This document shows positions 1-8,431 of a DNA stretch of 64,000 nucleotides, one piece after another. The stretch lies in contig CBDFGJ010000001.1 of the NCBI GenBank assembly GCA_965247035.1, forward strand, positions 930,001-994,000, written 5' to 3'. Within the stretch, counting starts at the first letter, position 1, and the number at the start of each line of letters is the position of its first letter. Source of the DNA: Azophilus sp965247035 (GTDB lineage Bacteria; Pseudomonadota; Gammaproteobacteria; Pseudomonadales; Azotimanducaceae). A program made the position numbers and the translations under genes. Below the pieces are notes generated by a model. It ran no database searches. It worked only from the letters and a program-made list of their open reading frames with translations, and was not told where the DNA came from.

Positions 1-117
1 GATGTCATCTGGCAGGCTGCCGCCATAGGCTTCGATGATTTTCACTAGCATGCAGGCCGAGGTTCGCCCACCCGAGAAGGAAATCAGCGCCGGGCGTGGG
101 ATGTGAAAGGCAGACAT
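1..117 (-). CDS. PAPS-reductase-like PP-loop protein (N-terminal part, runs off the window)
   Basis: The reverse complement gives an ATG at 117-115 and 39 open codons to the window edge. Residues 12-20 read LISFSGGRTSA, the PP-loop (SGGxxS) of ATP pyrophosphatases; this SFSGGRTSA form is common in the phosphoadenosine-phosphosulfate-reductase-like proteins of phages and genomic islands. The gene lies directly downstream of ssb on the same strand, so it belongs to the same mobile-element operon. Only the first 39 residues are visible, so the substrate (sulfate activation, DNA sulfur modification or other) cannot be told. Confidence 0.7.
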   Translation of the reverse strand, partial: MSAFHIPRPALISFSGGRTSACMLVKIIEAYGGSLPDDI

Positions 118-183
118 AGGGATTCTCCAAAAAAGAGCCGAAACCGTTTCCGGCTCCGGCTCAGTCAGTTATCAAGGGGTCGA

Positions 184-600
184 TCAGAAGGGGATATCGA
201 TATCGTCGTCTTCTTTGGGGTCGGGCGAAGACGGCGGTTTCTGGCCATCCCATTTATCGAGGAACTGAATGCGGCCATCGGGGGCGACGAGGATCTCGGT
301 CGAATAGCGGTCGGTTTCTTCGCCGTCTTTGCGCCAGCGTTTGGTCTGCAACCTACCCTTTATCAGGGCCAGCCTGCCGGTGCGGGCCTGGCGCTCAAGC
401 AGATCGACTAGGCCCGCCTGAAAGGTCACAACGCGATGCCATTCGGTGCGGTTGATCCATTCGCCGCTCTGGCGGTCCTTCCAACTGGAATCAGTCGCCA
501 CCGACAGATTGGCGATCCGCATTTCGGTATCGGTGGTCCGGATCACGGGATCGGCGCCCAGACGGCCGATCAGATTGACTTCATTCATGCCAAAAGCCAT
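184..600 (-). CDS. ssb: Single-stranded DNA-binding protein SSB
   Basis: This 138-residue protein would bind single-stranded DNA in replication, repair and recombination. It has an N-terminal OB-fold beginning NEVNLIGRLGADP, the family-typical WHRVV strand near residue 55, a short linker, and the acidic C-terminal tip DDDIDIPF that recruits partner proteins. It is shorter than the usual chromosomal SSB (about 170-180 residues) because the linker is short, which is common for SSBs on phages and integrative elements. The sequence AAAGGGGAACC lies just before the ATG and serves as ribosome-binding site. Its neighbours are a toxin-antitoxin pair and a broken integrase upstream and a PP-loop gene downstream, so I read it as an element-borne copy. 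Confidence 0.93.
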   Translation of the reverse strand: MAFGMNEVNLIGRLGADPVIRTTDTEMRIANLSVATDSSWKDRQSGEWINRTEWHRVVTFQAGLVDLLERQARTGRLALIKGRLQTKRWRKDGEETDRYSTEILVAPDGRIQFLDKWDGQKPPSSPDPKEDDDIDIPF

Positions 601-623
601 GGTGGTTCCCCTTTGCCGTAGGG

Positions 624-954
624 TTAGAAATCACAGGGCGCGTCGATCTCGCATTCTTCTGTCGAGATCGGCACGGCCTCGTACCCGTCGCGTGTCGGTA
701 TCACTTCAGCGGTCGTGACGGTGCATCGGATCGTGCGAGTCCTCCTGTCTTCGTCAGACTCGCCAGATTCTTCTTCCCTCGCTCCGCCCTCCATTTCAGG
801 GGTGGCAGCGGGCTTCAGGGGTGGCGGCGGGTGCTTCCGGTTCGGGCTGCTCAGTCTCTTCCCCCTTATCAAAGGCGCGAAAACCCGGAGGCGTCCACGC
901 AAGAGCCGCCTGACGCGCGGCTTCCAGCGCCCTGGCCTTCCGGATGCGCAACAA
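624..954 (-). pseudogene. Small acidic hypothetical gene split by a frameshift
   Basis: Two overlapping minus-strand frames look like halves of one protein. The upstream half (from a TTG at 954) is an Ala/Arg-rich helix ending EAPAATPEARCHP and then a stop at about 796. The downstream half continues PAATPEMEGGAREEES and ends ECEIDAPCDF at 624. The junction lies in a short imperfect tandem repeat (CCGCTGCCACCCCTGAA type units, about 797-840), where one missing base would join the two frames as EAPAATPEA-PAATPE. It sits between parE and ssb on the same strand. I recognise no family; the TTG start is a guess. Confidence 0.45.
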
Positions 955-961
955 GGCCGGA

Positions 962-1252
962 TTAAAAGTGGCGCTGGAAGTCCATGCTCTGATGGAACAC
1001 GCGGACGACGTAGATGCCGCGATCCGTCTGCTGGTAAAAGATGACGTGCGAGCGGTGCGGATAGGCTCTAAGGCCCTCGGCGAGATAGTCGGCGGCGCGG
1101 CCGATGAGCGGTGCCTCGGCCAGGGTCTGAAAACACGTATTGAAGCCGTCGCGGTAACGCCTTGCTTGCTTGACGCCAAAGGTTTCGATGGTGTAGTCGG
1201 CAATAATACCGAGATCGCTGTCGGCCAGGCGCGACAGCGTGACCTTAGCCAT
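962..1252 (-). CDS. parE: ParE/RelE-superfamily toxin
   Basis: This 96-residue protein has the compact ParE fold pattern: an N-terminal strand (VTLSRLADSDL), two helices, then FQTLAEAPLIGRAADYL, the RSHVIFY strand and a final VVRVFHQSMD strand that is typical of the family. ParE toxins act on DNA gyrase, while other family members cleave mRNA; the target here is not shown by sequence. Its ATG overlaps the end of parD by 8 bp, the usual antitoxin-first arrangement, so the pair is translationally coupled. The pair probably stabilises the surrounding element. Confidence 0.88.
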   Translation of the reverse strand: MAKVTLSRLADSDLGIIADYTIETFGVKQARRYRDGFNTCFQTLAEAPLIGRAADYLAEGLRAYPHRSHVIFYQQTDRGIYVVRVFHQSMDFQRHF

Positions 1253-1502
1253 TCCGCCTGGCTTTGTGGCGGATTTCGGCCTCGGCCCAGATGTCGGCGA
1301 CGGTCTTGTCGCTGACGCCGCTATTGAGCCCGTCCTGAATAACTTGCTTCAAGGCAAGGAACTTGGTGTTGTGCTCCTGATCCTGGCGGATCAGGGCTCG
1401 AATATATTCACTGTCGTTGGTATACCTGCCGGCCTTGATCTGCTGCTTGACCCACCTTCCCTGCTGGTCGGTTAGCGTGATGGTCTTTCTGACGGAGCCC
1501 AT
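1245..1502 (-). CDS. parD: ParD-type ribbon-helix-helix antitoxin
   Basis: This 85-residue antitoxin has an N-terminal ribbon-helix-helix DNA-binding segment (KTITLTDQQGRWVKQQI) followed by the ParD-typical YTNDSEYIRALIRQDQE helix and a C-terminal tail expected to wrap the toxin. The ATG at 1502-1500 is preceded by AGGAG seven bases upstream. It lies first in the parDE pair and would normally autorepress the promoter upstream (about 1505-1560), although I did not find a clear operator palindrome. Confidence 0.9.
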   Translation of the reverse strand: MGSVRKTITLTDQQGRWVKQQIKAGRYTNDSEYIRALIRQDQEHNTKFLALKQVIQDGLNSGVSDKTVADIWAEAEIRHKARRNG

Positions 1503-1526
1503 TTTGTTCTCCTAGACGGCGTGAGA

Positions 1527-1847
1527 TCATATTATTGGTGCAGAATAGCACACATACTGAAACTGCCCAGAGGGGAATTGGGCTGTCAGGCAACGGTCTG
1601 GTGCATCCGCTTCCGCTGGTTTAGAGGCGATGTAGTTAATGGCGTTGCAGCGGCCTAGGACGATCCGGCGGTTAGGAGCTTTTCCGCCGCCGCCGGGTCT
1701 AAAGTTGACTAGGTACGGCTTGACGCCTGAGGGATTGACGTGCACCCCAAATCCGGTGAGCTTTTCATCCCATGCGATCTAGGCCGTGTCACGCGGCTGA
1801 AGTTGATCAATAGTTTGCTTGTTCAGAGTGTAGTGGGCAGAGGCCAT
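1527..1847 (-). pseudogene. Broken tyrosine integrase, N-terminal fragment
   Basis: From an ATG at 1847 the minus strand encodes an arm-type DNA-binding (integrase N-terminal) domain. After 22 codons there is an in-frame TAG, then IAWDEKLTGFGVHVNPSG and a segment with GGGGKAPNRRIVLGR, which are hallmark motifs of phage and island tyrosine recombinases. Similarity stops after LGRC and the remaining codons to 1527 are unlike the family; the catalytic core (R..HxxR..Y) is missing. The gene is therefore dead by both nonsense mutation and truncation. It marks the end of the mobile element that carries parDE and ssb. Confidence 0.75.
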
Positions 1848-2202
1848 TTTTTTCGAGAGGAGGTCATCGGGAAGCTCCTGAACGGAGTGAGAATGACAAC
1901 ACATAAATCAACACCATAAGTCCGTTTACAGGATCTTCCGTGTGCTTAGACCATACAAGAGGTAAAAGAAATTTTTGAAATAATATAACAAAAACAGTAT
2001 TTTAGATGCGAATATACGTTTTCGTATCTCTATGCGCTAGAAAGTATAACTACCTCTGAAAGACCGGTGTGAACTGGGTTACATCTGCTTATTCTGGCCT
2101 GTTATCCAAGGTTCTGGCGAGGAGCTGGTGTTTTGAGCGGGTTTCCAGCCTGTCGTGGCCCCAGAACCTGCGGTCTCGGACAAATGCGGATGGACCTCGC
2201 CT
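1848..2202. other. AT-rich spacer without a convincing gene
   Basis: The part at 1900-2050 is markedly AT-rich and carries no plausible reading frame. A sequence ACCTCTGAAAGACCGG near 2050 resembles the outer end of the MITE family described below and may be the far end of the decayed IS whose transposase tail lies at 2203-2284. Confidence 0.4.
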
Positions 2203-2284
2203 TCAGGCGGTCATCAACTTGATCCAATTGGCCGCTTTCAGCAGGTTGAAGGTCGTCGCCTTGAAGGTCAGTCGGAATTTCGCA
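2203..2284 (-). pseudogene. C-terminal scrap of an IS transposase
   Basis: The minus strand reads VAKFRLTFKATTFNLLKAA, then NWIKLMTA and a stop at 2203. This basic, Asn/Leu-rich end resembles the C-termini of DDE transposases of the IS5 broad group, but the segment is too short for certainty. It directly abuts MITE copy A, which agrees with both deriving from the same element. No catalytic residues remain. Confidence 0.4.
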
Positions 2285-2425
2285 ACAGCCTTTCTGATTG
2301 AACTCCATGGATGGCCATCGCATGGCGCATGGGACTATTTATTATCTGTTTTCAATGGCTTATATGCCACCGGAAAGAATAGATCTTGTTGCACTGCGAA
2401 GACCTGTGCATATTTCAGAGACTTC
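2285..2425 (-). mobile_element. MITE copy A (degenerate)
   Basis: About 140 bp homologous to copies B, C and D. On the minus strand it starts GAAGTCTCTGAAATATGCAC and contains the shared block TTCGCAGTGCAACAAGA and the inner block GCCATGCGATGGCCATCC. Terminal inverted repeats are recognisable but eroded, and no clear target duplication remains (TTGG on the right side). The left boundary is approximate. Confidence 0.65.
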
Positions 2426-2537
2426 TTGGCACACAAGCGATGACCCGGCCACCAAACGATGGGCGACCCTGCCCACACAATTGCGGGCCGATGCGCTATG
2501 ATGAGTTGACAACAACGCGGGTGGTAAGGAGGCGAAC

Positions 2538-3746
2538 ATGGGCTCTCGCAGGCGATTCCTCAAAGCGGGGGCGCTGACTGCCGCCGTTGCCTCCACGCCG
2601 CCGATACGGGCGGCCGGGCCCGACCGCGCCCCCAACCGTGTTCGGCGCTACGCCCCCTTGGGGCGAACCGGGTTCAACATTTCAGACATCTCCTTCGGCT
2701 CCAGCCGGTTGCGCACCGGCGAGGAGCGCTTGGTGCATCATGCGCTCGATAAGGGCGTCAATTATTTCGACACGGCGGAAAGCTACACCGGCGGGCAGTC
2801 CGAGTCGGTGCTCGGCAACGCGCTCAAGGGGCGGCGAGATCAGGTCATCATCGCCAGCAAGAGCCTAGCCGGGGCATCGACCAACAAGAAAGCCATCATG
2901 GCGGAGCTCGAAGGCAGCCTGCGCCGCCTGCAAACAGACCATATAGACATCTACTTCAATCACGCCGTCAACCACAGTTCGCGGCTCGACAACCCGGAGT
3001 GGCACGAGTTCTGCTCCCGGGCGCAGAAGCAAGGAAAAATTCGCTTCACCGGCATGTCCGGGCATGCCGGACGCCTAGTTGAATGCCTAGACCATGCCTT
3101 CGACCAAGACATGGTGGATGTGGTGTTGGTCGCGCTCAATTTCGGTCAGGACCCAGAGTTTCACGAGAGCTTCACCCGCGGCTTTGACCGCATCGCCCGG
3201 CACCCGGAACTGCCCCGGACGCTGCGCCGCGCCAAGCAGCTTGGCGTCGGCGTCATCGCCATGAAATGCCTGATGGGCGCGCGCCTAAACGACATGCGGC
3301 CTTATGAAGCGGGCGATGCTTCCTTCGCCCAAGCCGCTTTTCGCTGGGCCCTATCCCAAGAATTCGTCGATGCCTTGGTCATCTCCATGACCACCGAAGC
3401 GAAGATCGACGAATATCTTGGCGCTTCAGCTTGGCGCTCGCTGGCGGCTGGAGACAAGGCGTTGCTGCGCACTTACGCTTCCCTGAACGGCTCCAGCTAC
3501 TGCCAGCAGGGTTGCAACGACTGCGCCGGCGCTTGTCCTTACGAGGTCCCCATCGCCGATGTGCTGCGCACGCGCATGTACGCCACCGACTACCAAGACT
3601 TGGATTTCGCTCGCCGCGAGTATGCGAACTTGGAGCGCAACGCCGCCGCCTGCCTTAGCTGTGATGGAGCGCCTTGCCGCAGCGCCTGCAGCTACGGCCT
3701 GCCCATAGCGGACCTTTGCGCTCCCGCCCACCGCATGTTGGCTTAG
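2538..3746 (+). CDS. Tat-exported aldo/keto reductase with C-terminal cysteine (Fe-S-like) tail
   Basis: This 402-residue protein opens with a twin-arginine signal (SRRRFLK at residues 3-9, then a hydrophobic stretch to about residue 26), so it is predicted to be periplasmic. Residues 40-300 are an aldo/keto reductase barrel with the catalytic tetrad visible as D78, Y83, K108 and H142. The tail carries two cysteine clusters, C322-x3-C326-x2-C329-x3-C333-P and C372-x2-C375-x4-C380-x3-C384, like [4Fe-4S]-binding motifs in some AKR-family oxidoreductases. AAGGAGG lies 8 bases before the ATG. The next gene, larB, starts one base after its stop, so they are probably co-transcribed. Substrate and electron partner are unknown. 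Confidence 0.85.
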   Translation: MGSRRRFLKAGALTAAVASTPPIRAAGPDRAPNRVRRYAPLGRTGFNISDISFGSSRLRTGEERLVHHALDKGVNYFDTAESYTGGQSESVLGNALKGRRDQVIIASKSLAGASTNKKAIMAELEGSLRRLQTDHIDIYFNHAVNHSSRLDNPEWHEFCSRAQKQGKIRFTGMSGHAGRLVECLDHAFDQDMVDVVLVALNFGQDPEFHESFTRGFDRIARHPELPRTLRRAKQLGVGVIAMKCLMGARLNDMRPYEAGDASFAQAAFRWALSQEFVDALVISMTTEAKIDEYLGASAWRSLAAGDKALLRTYASLNGSSYCQQGCNDCAGACPYEVPIADVLRTRMYATDYQDLDFARREYANLERNAAACLSCDGAPCRSACSYGLPIADLCAPAHRMLA

Positions 3747-3747
3747 C

Positions 3748-4488
<741 letters not shown>

Positions 4489-4570
4489 GCCGGCATCAGC
4501 AGCCATTCCTCCATGCGGCAGCGCATTGAGGTGAGTCAATCGGAGGTGGCGACCTCGGTCATCTCTGCTC

Positions 4571-4787
4571 TTGCGTGTACCAAGGGAATGCCTTGCGCCA
4601 AGGGAATATCTCGCGCGAAAGGAATGTCTTGGACACCTCTGAAATATTCACAGGTTTTCGCAGCAACAAGACCAATTTTTTTCGATGACGTGTGACCCAT
4701 TGAGAATAGATGACAAATAATCCAAGACGCCATGCTATGGTAATCCTTGGAAGTTAATCAGAGGATCCCTTGCGCCAAAGGAATGTT
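4571..4787 (+). repeat. 18-bp tandem repeat array interrupted by a MITE
   Basis: The units are TTGCGTGTACCAAGGGAATGCC (4571-4592, four bases longer), TTGCGCCAAGGGAATATC (4593-4610), TCGCGCGAAAGGAATGTC (4611-4628) and TTGCGCCAAAGGAATGTT (4770-4787), followed by the start of another (TCGCG). Removing the MITE and one copy of its CTTG duplication restores an uninterrupted 18-bp phase. The units are joined directly, with no spacers, so this is not a CRISPR. Confidence 0.7.
4632..4768 (+). mobile_element. MITE copy B with CTTG target duplication
   Basis: A 137-bp element starting GACACCTCTGAAATATTCAC and ending AAGTTAATCAGAGGATCC. It is flanked by CTTG at 4628-4631 and 4769-4772. The interior shares with copies A and D the blocks CAGGTTTTCGCAG, CAACAAGA and CGATGACGTGT (the last with D), and ATTGA(G/A)AATA. 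No coding capacity; presumably mobilised in trans by an IS5-type transposase. Confidence 0.8.
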
Positions 4788-4900
4788 TCGCGTTGGTCCT
4801 CCCGCCTCGGCGCCGAGAATTCGGGCGGGTTGGACTAGCCTGCTTGATCTAGGCATATTAGATCCCCGTCCCCTTGGAGATTTGGCCTCGGTTTGCAGTA

Positions 4901-5719
4901 GTGCCCGACCTCAACAGAAAGCTTGAAGCCCAGCTAGCAACGCTGAAGGCGCGGATGAACGCCCTCGGCAGCGCCATCGTCGCATTTTCCGGCGGCGTGG
5001 ACAGTTCCCTAGTTGCTCATCTCGCCGCCGAAGCGCTTGGCGACAAAGCCTTAGCGGTCACTTCCGGCAGCGCCAGCCTCAAGCGCAGCGACTTGGATTT
5101 GGCTCAACGATTGGCCGAGCAATGGGGCATGAGGCACCGGGTCATCGTCACCGACGAATTGTCCAAGCCGGCGTATCGGGCCAACCCGATCAATCGCTGC
5201 TTTCACTGCAAGACCTCCCTGTACACGGCCTTGGCCGAAATTGCTAAGCAGGAAGGTATCGCCCATATCTTGAACGGCACCAATACCGACGACCTCGGCG
5301 ACCATCGGCCAGGTCTTGTTGCAGCCAAGGACTTCGCCGTTTGCTCACCCTTGGTCGAGGCCGGCGTCAACAAGGCCGGTGTTCGGTCCCTAGCCGCACA
5401 CCTAGGGCTGGACAACGCGGACAAGCCGCAATCGGCCTGCCTGTCCAGCCGTTTCCCCTACGGCACCCGCATCGACGTCAAGCAACTTGCCCAAGTGGAG
5501 GAGGCCGAGGAGTGCCTCGCCAAACTGGGCTTCAGGCAGTTCCGCGTACGCCATCATGGGGAAGTGGCTCGGCTGGAGGTCGCCGCCGAAGAACTCGACC
5601 GGGCACTTGCATTGCGCGAGAAGCTCCAAGCCGACCTGAAGGCTTGCGGCTATCGCTTCGTCGCCTTGGACCTTGGCGGCTTTCGTTCAGGTTCGCTGAA
5701 TGAGGGCATCGTCGCCTGA
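4901..5719 (+). CDS. larE: LarE, ATP-dependent sacrificial sulfur transferase
   Basis: LarE adenylates the pyridinium bis-carboxylate made by LarB and donates sulfur to it during nickel-pincer cofactor synthesis. The sequence shows the PP-loop AFSGGVDSSLVAHLAAE near the N-terminus, NRCFHCKTSLY with a CxxC, LNGTNTDDLGDHRPG, and PQSACLSSRFPYG, which carries the Cys at the position used as sacrificial sulfur donor in the family. I chose GTG at 4901, giving 272 residues that start close to the PP-loop as is usual; an in-frame TTG at 4874 would add nine residues. Neither has a good ribosome-binding site. It is separated from larB by a transposon insertion. Confidence 0.9.
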   Translation: MPDLNRKLEAQLATLKARMNALGSAIVAFSGGVDSSLVAHLAAEALGDKALAVTSGSASLKRSDLDLAQRLAEQWGMRHRVIVTDELSKPAYRANPINRCFHCKTSLYTALAEIAKQEGIAHILNGTNTDDLGDHRPGLVAAKDFAVCSPLVEAGVNKAGVRSLAAHLGLDNADKPQSACLSSRFPYGTRIDVKQLAQVEEAEECLAKLGFRQFRVRHHGEVARLEVAAEELDRALALREKLQADLKACGYRFVALDLGGFRSGSLNEGIVA

Positions 5720-6027
5720 CGGCGTCGAGGAAATTGAAGAGGTTGTGGTGACTGCGAAACGCCTAGATCCATGCCACTATTTTCCGGCCATGTCGCCCAG
5801 GATGTATCCGATGGATGGATTGTGTAGGGGCACCAGTACAGACCTTTGATGACTCCAAGCAAGCAGTTTCTGACGCTTGCGAGACTGCCAAAAGTGACGC
5901 ATTGGCGGTAGGGGCCTTGGCTGCTGGCGTGGCTGTAGTTGGTTGGTCATGTACCTTAACTACTGGACCGGCGGTCCCGATTTGCCTGGCTGCGGTGGCG
6001 GTTGCGGTCACCGCCTGTCTTCGTTAA
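5700..6027 (+). pseudogene. Small hypothetical gene, apparently frameshifted by an ATGG duplication
   Basis: An ATG at 5700, inside the end of larE, opens 49 codons containing EEIEEVVVTAKRLDPCHYF and stops at 5849. A second frame from ATG at 5815 encodes 70 residues, with QTFDDSKQAVSDACETAKSD and then a hydrophobic Ala/Val/Gly segment ending VTACLR. The two frames cross at ATGGATGGAT (5811-5820); removal of one ATGG unit fuses them into one reading frame. The EEVVVTAKR start and the helical hydrophobic tail look like a single small exported or membrane protein. Family unknown. It could also be two overlapping small genes. Confidence 0.4.
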
Positions 6028-6037
6028 GATTTCCAAT

Positions 6038-6268
6038 ATGTCTATTTTCGTTGAAATAGCGCACTCAATTGCGGAGAAGCGCCGCGTCTACACGGTCGAT
6101 TTCCCAATCTCCCTTGCCTTGGTGATTCCCTTTCTTTTATGGCTCCATGGACTATCGAGTTGGTTGGAGACAAGCGTCATTTTGGGCCTATTCTATGGGG
6201 GAGTGTTTGTTTGCGGGGTAATTGAGGCGACTTACAAGGTGGCGAAGAAGCGGCACTATAGCCATTGA
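6038..6268 (+). CDS. Small two-helix membrane protein
   Basis: 76 residues from ATG 6038, starting MSIFVEIAHSIAEKRRVY. Two hydrophobic segments are visible, about residues 17-34 (SLALVIPFLLWLHGL) and 40-60 (ETSVILGLFYGGVFVCGVI), followed by a basic tail KVAKKRHYSH. I recognise no family. Its stop overlaps the TTG start of the next gene (TTGA), which suggests coupled translation with the beta-barrel protein. An earlier in-frame ATG exists but lies within the preceding reading frame. Confidence 0.55.
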   Translation: MSIFVEIAHSIAEKRRVYTVDFPISLALVIPFLLWLHGLSSWLETSVILGLFYGGVFVCGVIEATYKVAKKRHYSH

Positions 6269-6897
6269 ATTTGTTCAAGATGGCGGCGTTGCCAGCACTG
6301 CTTGCTCTGCCCTCGGTCGGAGATGCCCGCCGGTTTGATCTGGTCTACGGCACACTCGGGGCCAGCTTCAACAATAGCGCCGCCACTTCCAGCGACATAA
6401 ACCAGAAAAGCGATGGGAAGGGCTTCCACATGTCGCTGGGGCGCTATCTGTCTCTCCGGGATAGGGTGTCGTTCGGGGCTTCTCGATTTGAATCCAATTC
6501 GTTAAGCGAATTGTTGGGTCCGTTGCCTACCTCTCAGTCTTTCCGTGCTGTGACGGTCAGCGCTTCGGTTAACGGCTACCGGACCTTCTACCGGCGGGGA
6601 AGGGTTTCCTTGTTCGCCGGGGCCGGTGCGGGCTTCTTGGGTTCGAAGATACGGCAGGAATTCGTCTATCCCGAACTGGGAATTTCCGGGGCTTCCGAGA
6701 GTTCCCACCAGCGGTTCAACTACACTTTTTCGCTGAACGGAAGCTACCGCCTGACAGCTAGGCTGGCGCTTGATGCAGGTTATCAAATTGGCCGGACAAC
6801 CGGCAGCCATAGCACCACACAAAACAGTATGAATCTGTCGCTGAGGCTGTCTATGGCTTCGGCAGAGTCCCTACAAACACAAATGCTTAAGGAGTAA
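6265..6897 (+). CDS. Outer-membrane beta-barrel-like protein
   Basis: 210 residues with a short signal peptide (MAALPALLALPSVGDA). The rest is a series of amphipathic strands (for example FDLVYGTLGASFNN, GRVSLFAGAGAGFLGS, ARLALDAGYQIGRTTG) as in small 8-stranded outer-membrane barrels. The start is probably TTG at 6265, overlapping the upstream stop; an internal ATG at 6280 would still leave the signal peptide. No specific function can be assigned. Confidence 0.6.
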   Translation: MNLFKMAALPALLALPSVGDARRFDLVYGTLGASFNNSAATSSDINQKSDGKGFHMSLGRYLSLRDRVSFGASRFESNSLSELLGPLPTSQSFRAVTVSASVNGYRTFYRRGRVSLFAGAGAGFLGSKIRQEFVYPELGISGASESSHQRFNYTFSLNGSYRLTARLALDAGYQIGRTTGSHSTTQNSMNLSLRLSMASAESLQTQMLKE

Positions 6898-7303
6898 TTG
6901 CCTGTCTATCTTGCAACTGCCCCGCGGCCTGCGCTGGTGCCTACGGCCGCGGTTGTAGCAGTCGCGGAGAGACCTCTCCAGAGCTCGGTTCATTTCGCCG
7001 AATCACCACCTGCTCACAAGCCCTCGCACCATATTCAACCACCGTTGGTCAACCAGCGCGAGCTGACGGCCGATCTCGCGGGCAGGCATCCCAAAAGGCC
7101 ATGTGAGCACCTAGGTCGCGTCCTAGGCGTCCCTAGGCGGGTTGAGCGGGCGCATCAAGGACCTCCTAGCGCCGGCGTTGCGGGCGGCATCCCGCGAAAT
7201 CCCGCCTGCCGAACAGTTCACGGCGCCGACGGCGGCGGTTGGCGGCCAAGATCGGGCGGGCGCGGCAAGCGCTTGAGTGGGAGCGGTTTAGTGGGGTGAA
7301 AAA
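6898..7303. other. Spacer with a scrap of an IS481-like transposase
   Basis: No credible gene. The minus strand at 6966-7000 reads EMNRALERSL and its DNA (GGCGAAATGAACCGAGCTCT) is nearly identical to part of the IS481-type remnant at 43353-43387. A local cluster of three CCTAGG hexamers lies at 7109-7138. The rest is unassigned. Confidence 0.45.
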
Positions 7304-8191
7304 TCACACGCCCGTTCGCTGGCGCAAATAGCTGAACAGTTGTCGGTCACGTTGGGTTGCCGCCGACAGCCGCTCCGGGCGCGGCCAAGGCGGCCAGCGG
7401 GGGCCTGCCCCTTGCGGCTGGTCACCAACCACGGTGACCCTTTGTATGACCCGCTCGCCTGCAAAATCGTTCAGGACGAAGTGCTGGGTGCAGCGGTTGT
7501 CCCAAATGGCCACGCAGCCGGGCGACCAGCGGTAGCGCACGGTGAACTGCGGGCATTTGACCCAATTGGTGAGGTGGCGAAGCAGCACGTCGCTTTCCTC
7601 GGCGCTGACCTCGACGATGCGGCGGGTGAAGTGCTCGTTGACGTAGAGAGCCTTGCGGCCGGTTTCGGGGTGTTCGCGGACCACCGGATGCACCGCCATT
7701 CTGCCGGGCCTGTTTTGTGGCTTGGCGTCGTGCAGGGCTGTCAACCCTTGGCATAGATCCTGCATCAGCGGTGACAGCGCCTCAAAGGCGGCGTAGAGGC
7801 TACTCCACATGGTGTCGCCGCCGATGTCGGGACAGCGCACCATATGCAACACGGACATCACCGCCGGCTGCTCCTGAAAGGTCAGGTCCGTGTGCCACTC
7901 ATCAGCGACACCGCCCTGACTTGCCGCCAGTTCAAGCAGTTCCTCCCGTTGAATGAAGGGATTCTTGAGATTGGGATGGCGCTCCAAGCGGCCGAATTGA
8001 CGACCGAAGGCGATGTGCTCGTCAACGCCGATGCACTGTTCTGGAAAAAAGAGCACCAAGTGCTCCAGCAGCTGGGCGCGAATCCAGTCGGCCTGCTCCT
8101 CACCGACGACCAGCTTCAGGCCGCGTACTTCCGCGCCAAGAGCCACCGCCAGCTTGCTGACCTTGGGGTCCGATCTCAATGCCGTGGCCAT
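7304..8191 (-). CDS. TauD/TfdA-family Fe(II)/2-oxoglutarate dioxygenase
   Basis: 295 residues matching the TauD/TfdA family, which couples 2-oxoglutarate decarboxylation to hydroxylation or desaturation of small substrates such as taurine, alkylsulfates or aryloxyacetates. The facial triad is visible as H100-x-D102 (EWHTDLTF) and the distal His in TQHFVLNDF, with the 2-oxoglutarate-binding Arg in ERVIQRVTV. The ATG at 8191 gives a normal family length. It is a single gene transcribed away from the acetyltransferase cluster, so context does not indicate the substrate. Confidence 0.9.
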   Translation of the reverse strand: MATALRSDPKVSKLAVALGAEVRGLKLVVGEEQADWIRAQLLEHLVLFFPEQCIGVDEHIAFGRQFGRLERHPNLKNPFIQREELLELAASQGGVADEWHTDLTFQEQPAVMSVLHMVRCPDIGGDTMWSSLYAAFEALSPLMQDLCQGLTALHDAKPQNRPGRMAVHPVVREHPETGRKALYVNEHFTRRIVEVSAEESDVLLRHLTNWVKCPQFTVRYRWSPGCVAIWDNRCTQHFVLNDFAGERVIQRVTVVGDQPQGAGPRWPPWPRPERLSAATQRDRQLFSYLRQRTGV

Positions 8192-8431
8192 CCCTGCACT
8201 ACCTCGTTGCCGTTATTGGCATGAATTCTACTTGCCCGGCAAGCTGAGTAGAATAGCCGGCTCAAGGGCGAAGCGCAGCGGAGGGCGCTTTGAGCCGGAC
8301 ATGGCGTCAAGGAACCCGTTCAGTTTGGATTGCGCCGGCGGTCTCGCCAAAGCGGAGGGCGGCTTGTTAACCATGAATGCCATTTTTTTCAGCGGCAAGA
8401 AGTCCAACGCAAACCACGGGCACCACAGCGC

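Larger units (their letters stand above)
4489..4900. other. larB-larE spacer containing an 18-bp repeat array and MITE copy B
   Basis: This spacer has no credible gene. It holds four units of an 18-bp repeat, the third and fourth separated by a MITE. The break probably interrupts what was a shorter larB-larE intergenic region; no clear promoter for larE was found. Confidence 0.6.

Noticed and set aside
4571..4787. Possible CRISPR or iteron origin
   Set aside because: No spacers, only four units, no replication initiator gene or DnaA boxes nearby; an iteron role cannot be supported.
6898..7299. Plus-strand frame of 133 codons
   Set aside because: Pro/Arg-rich composition without start signal or family features; overlaps a transposase scrap on the other strand.
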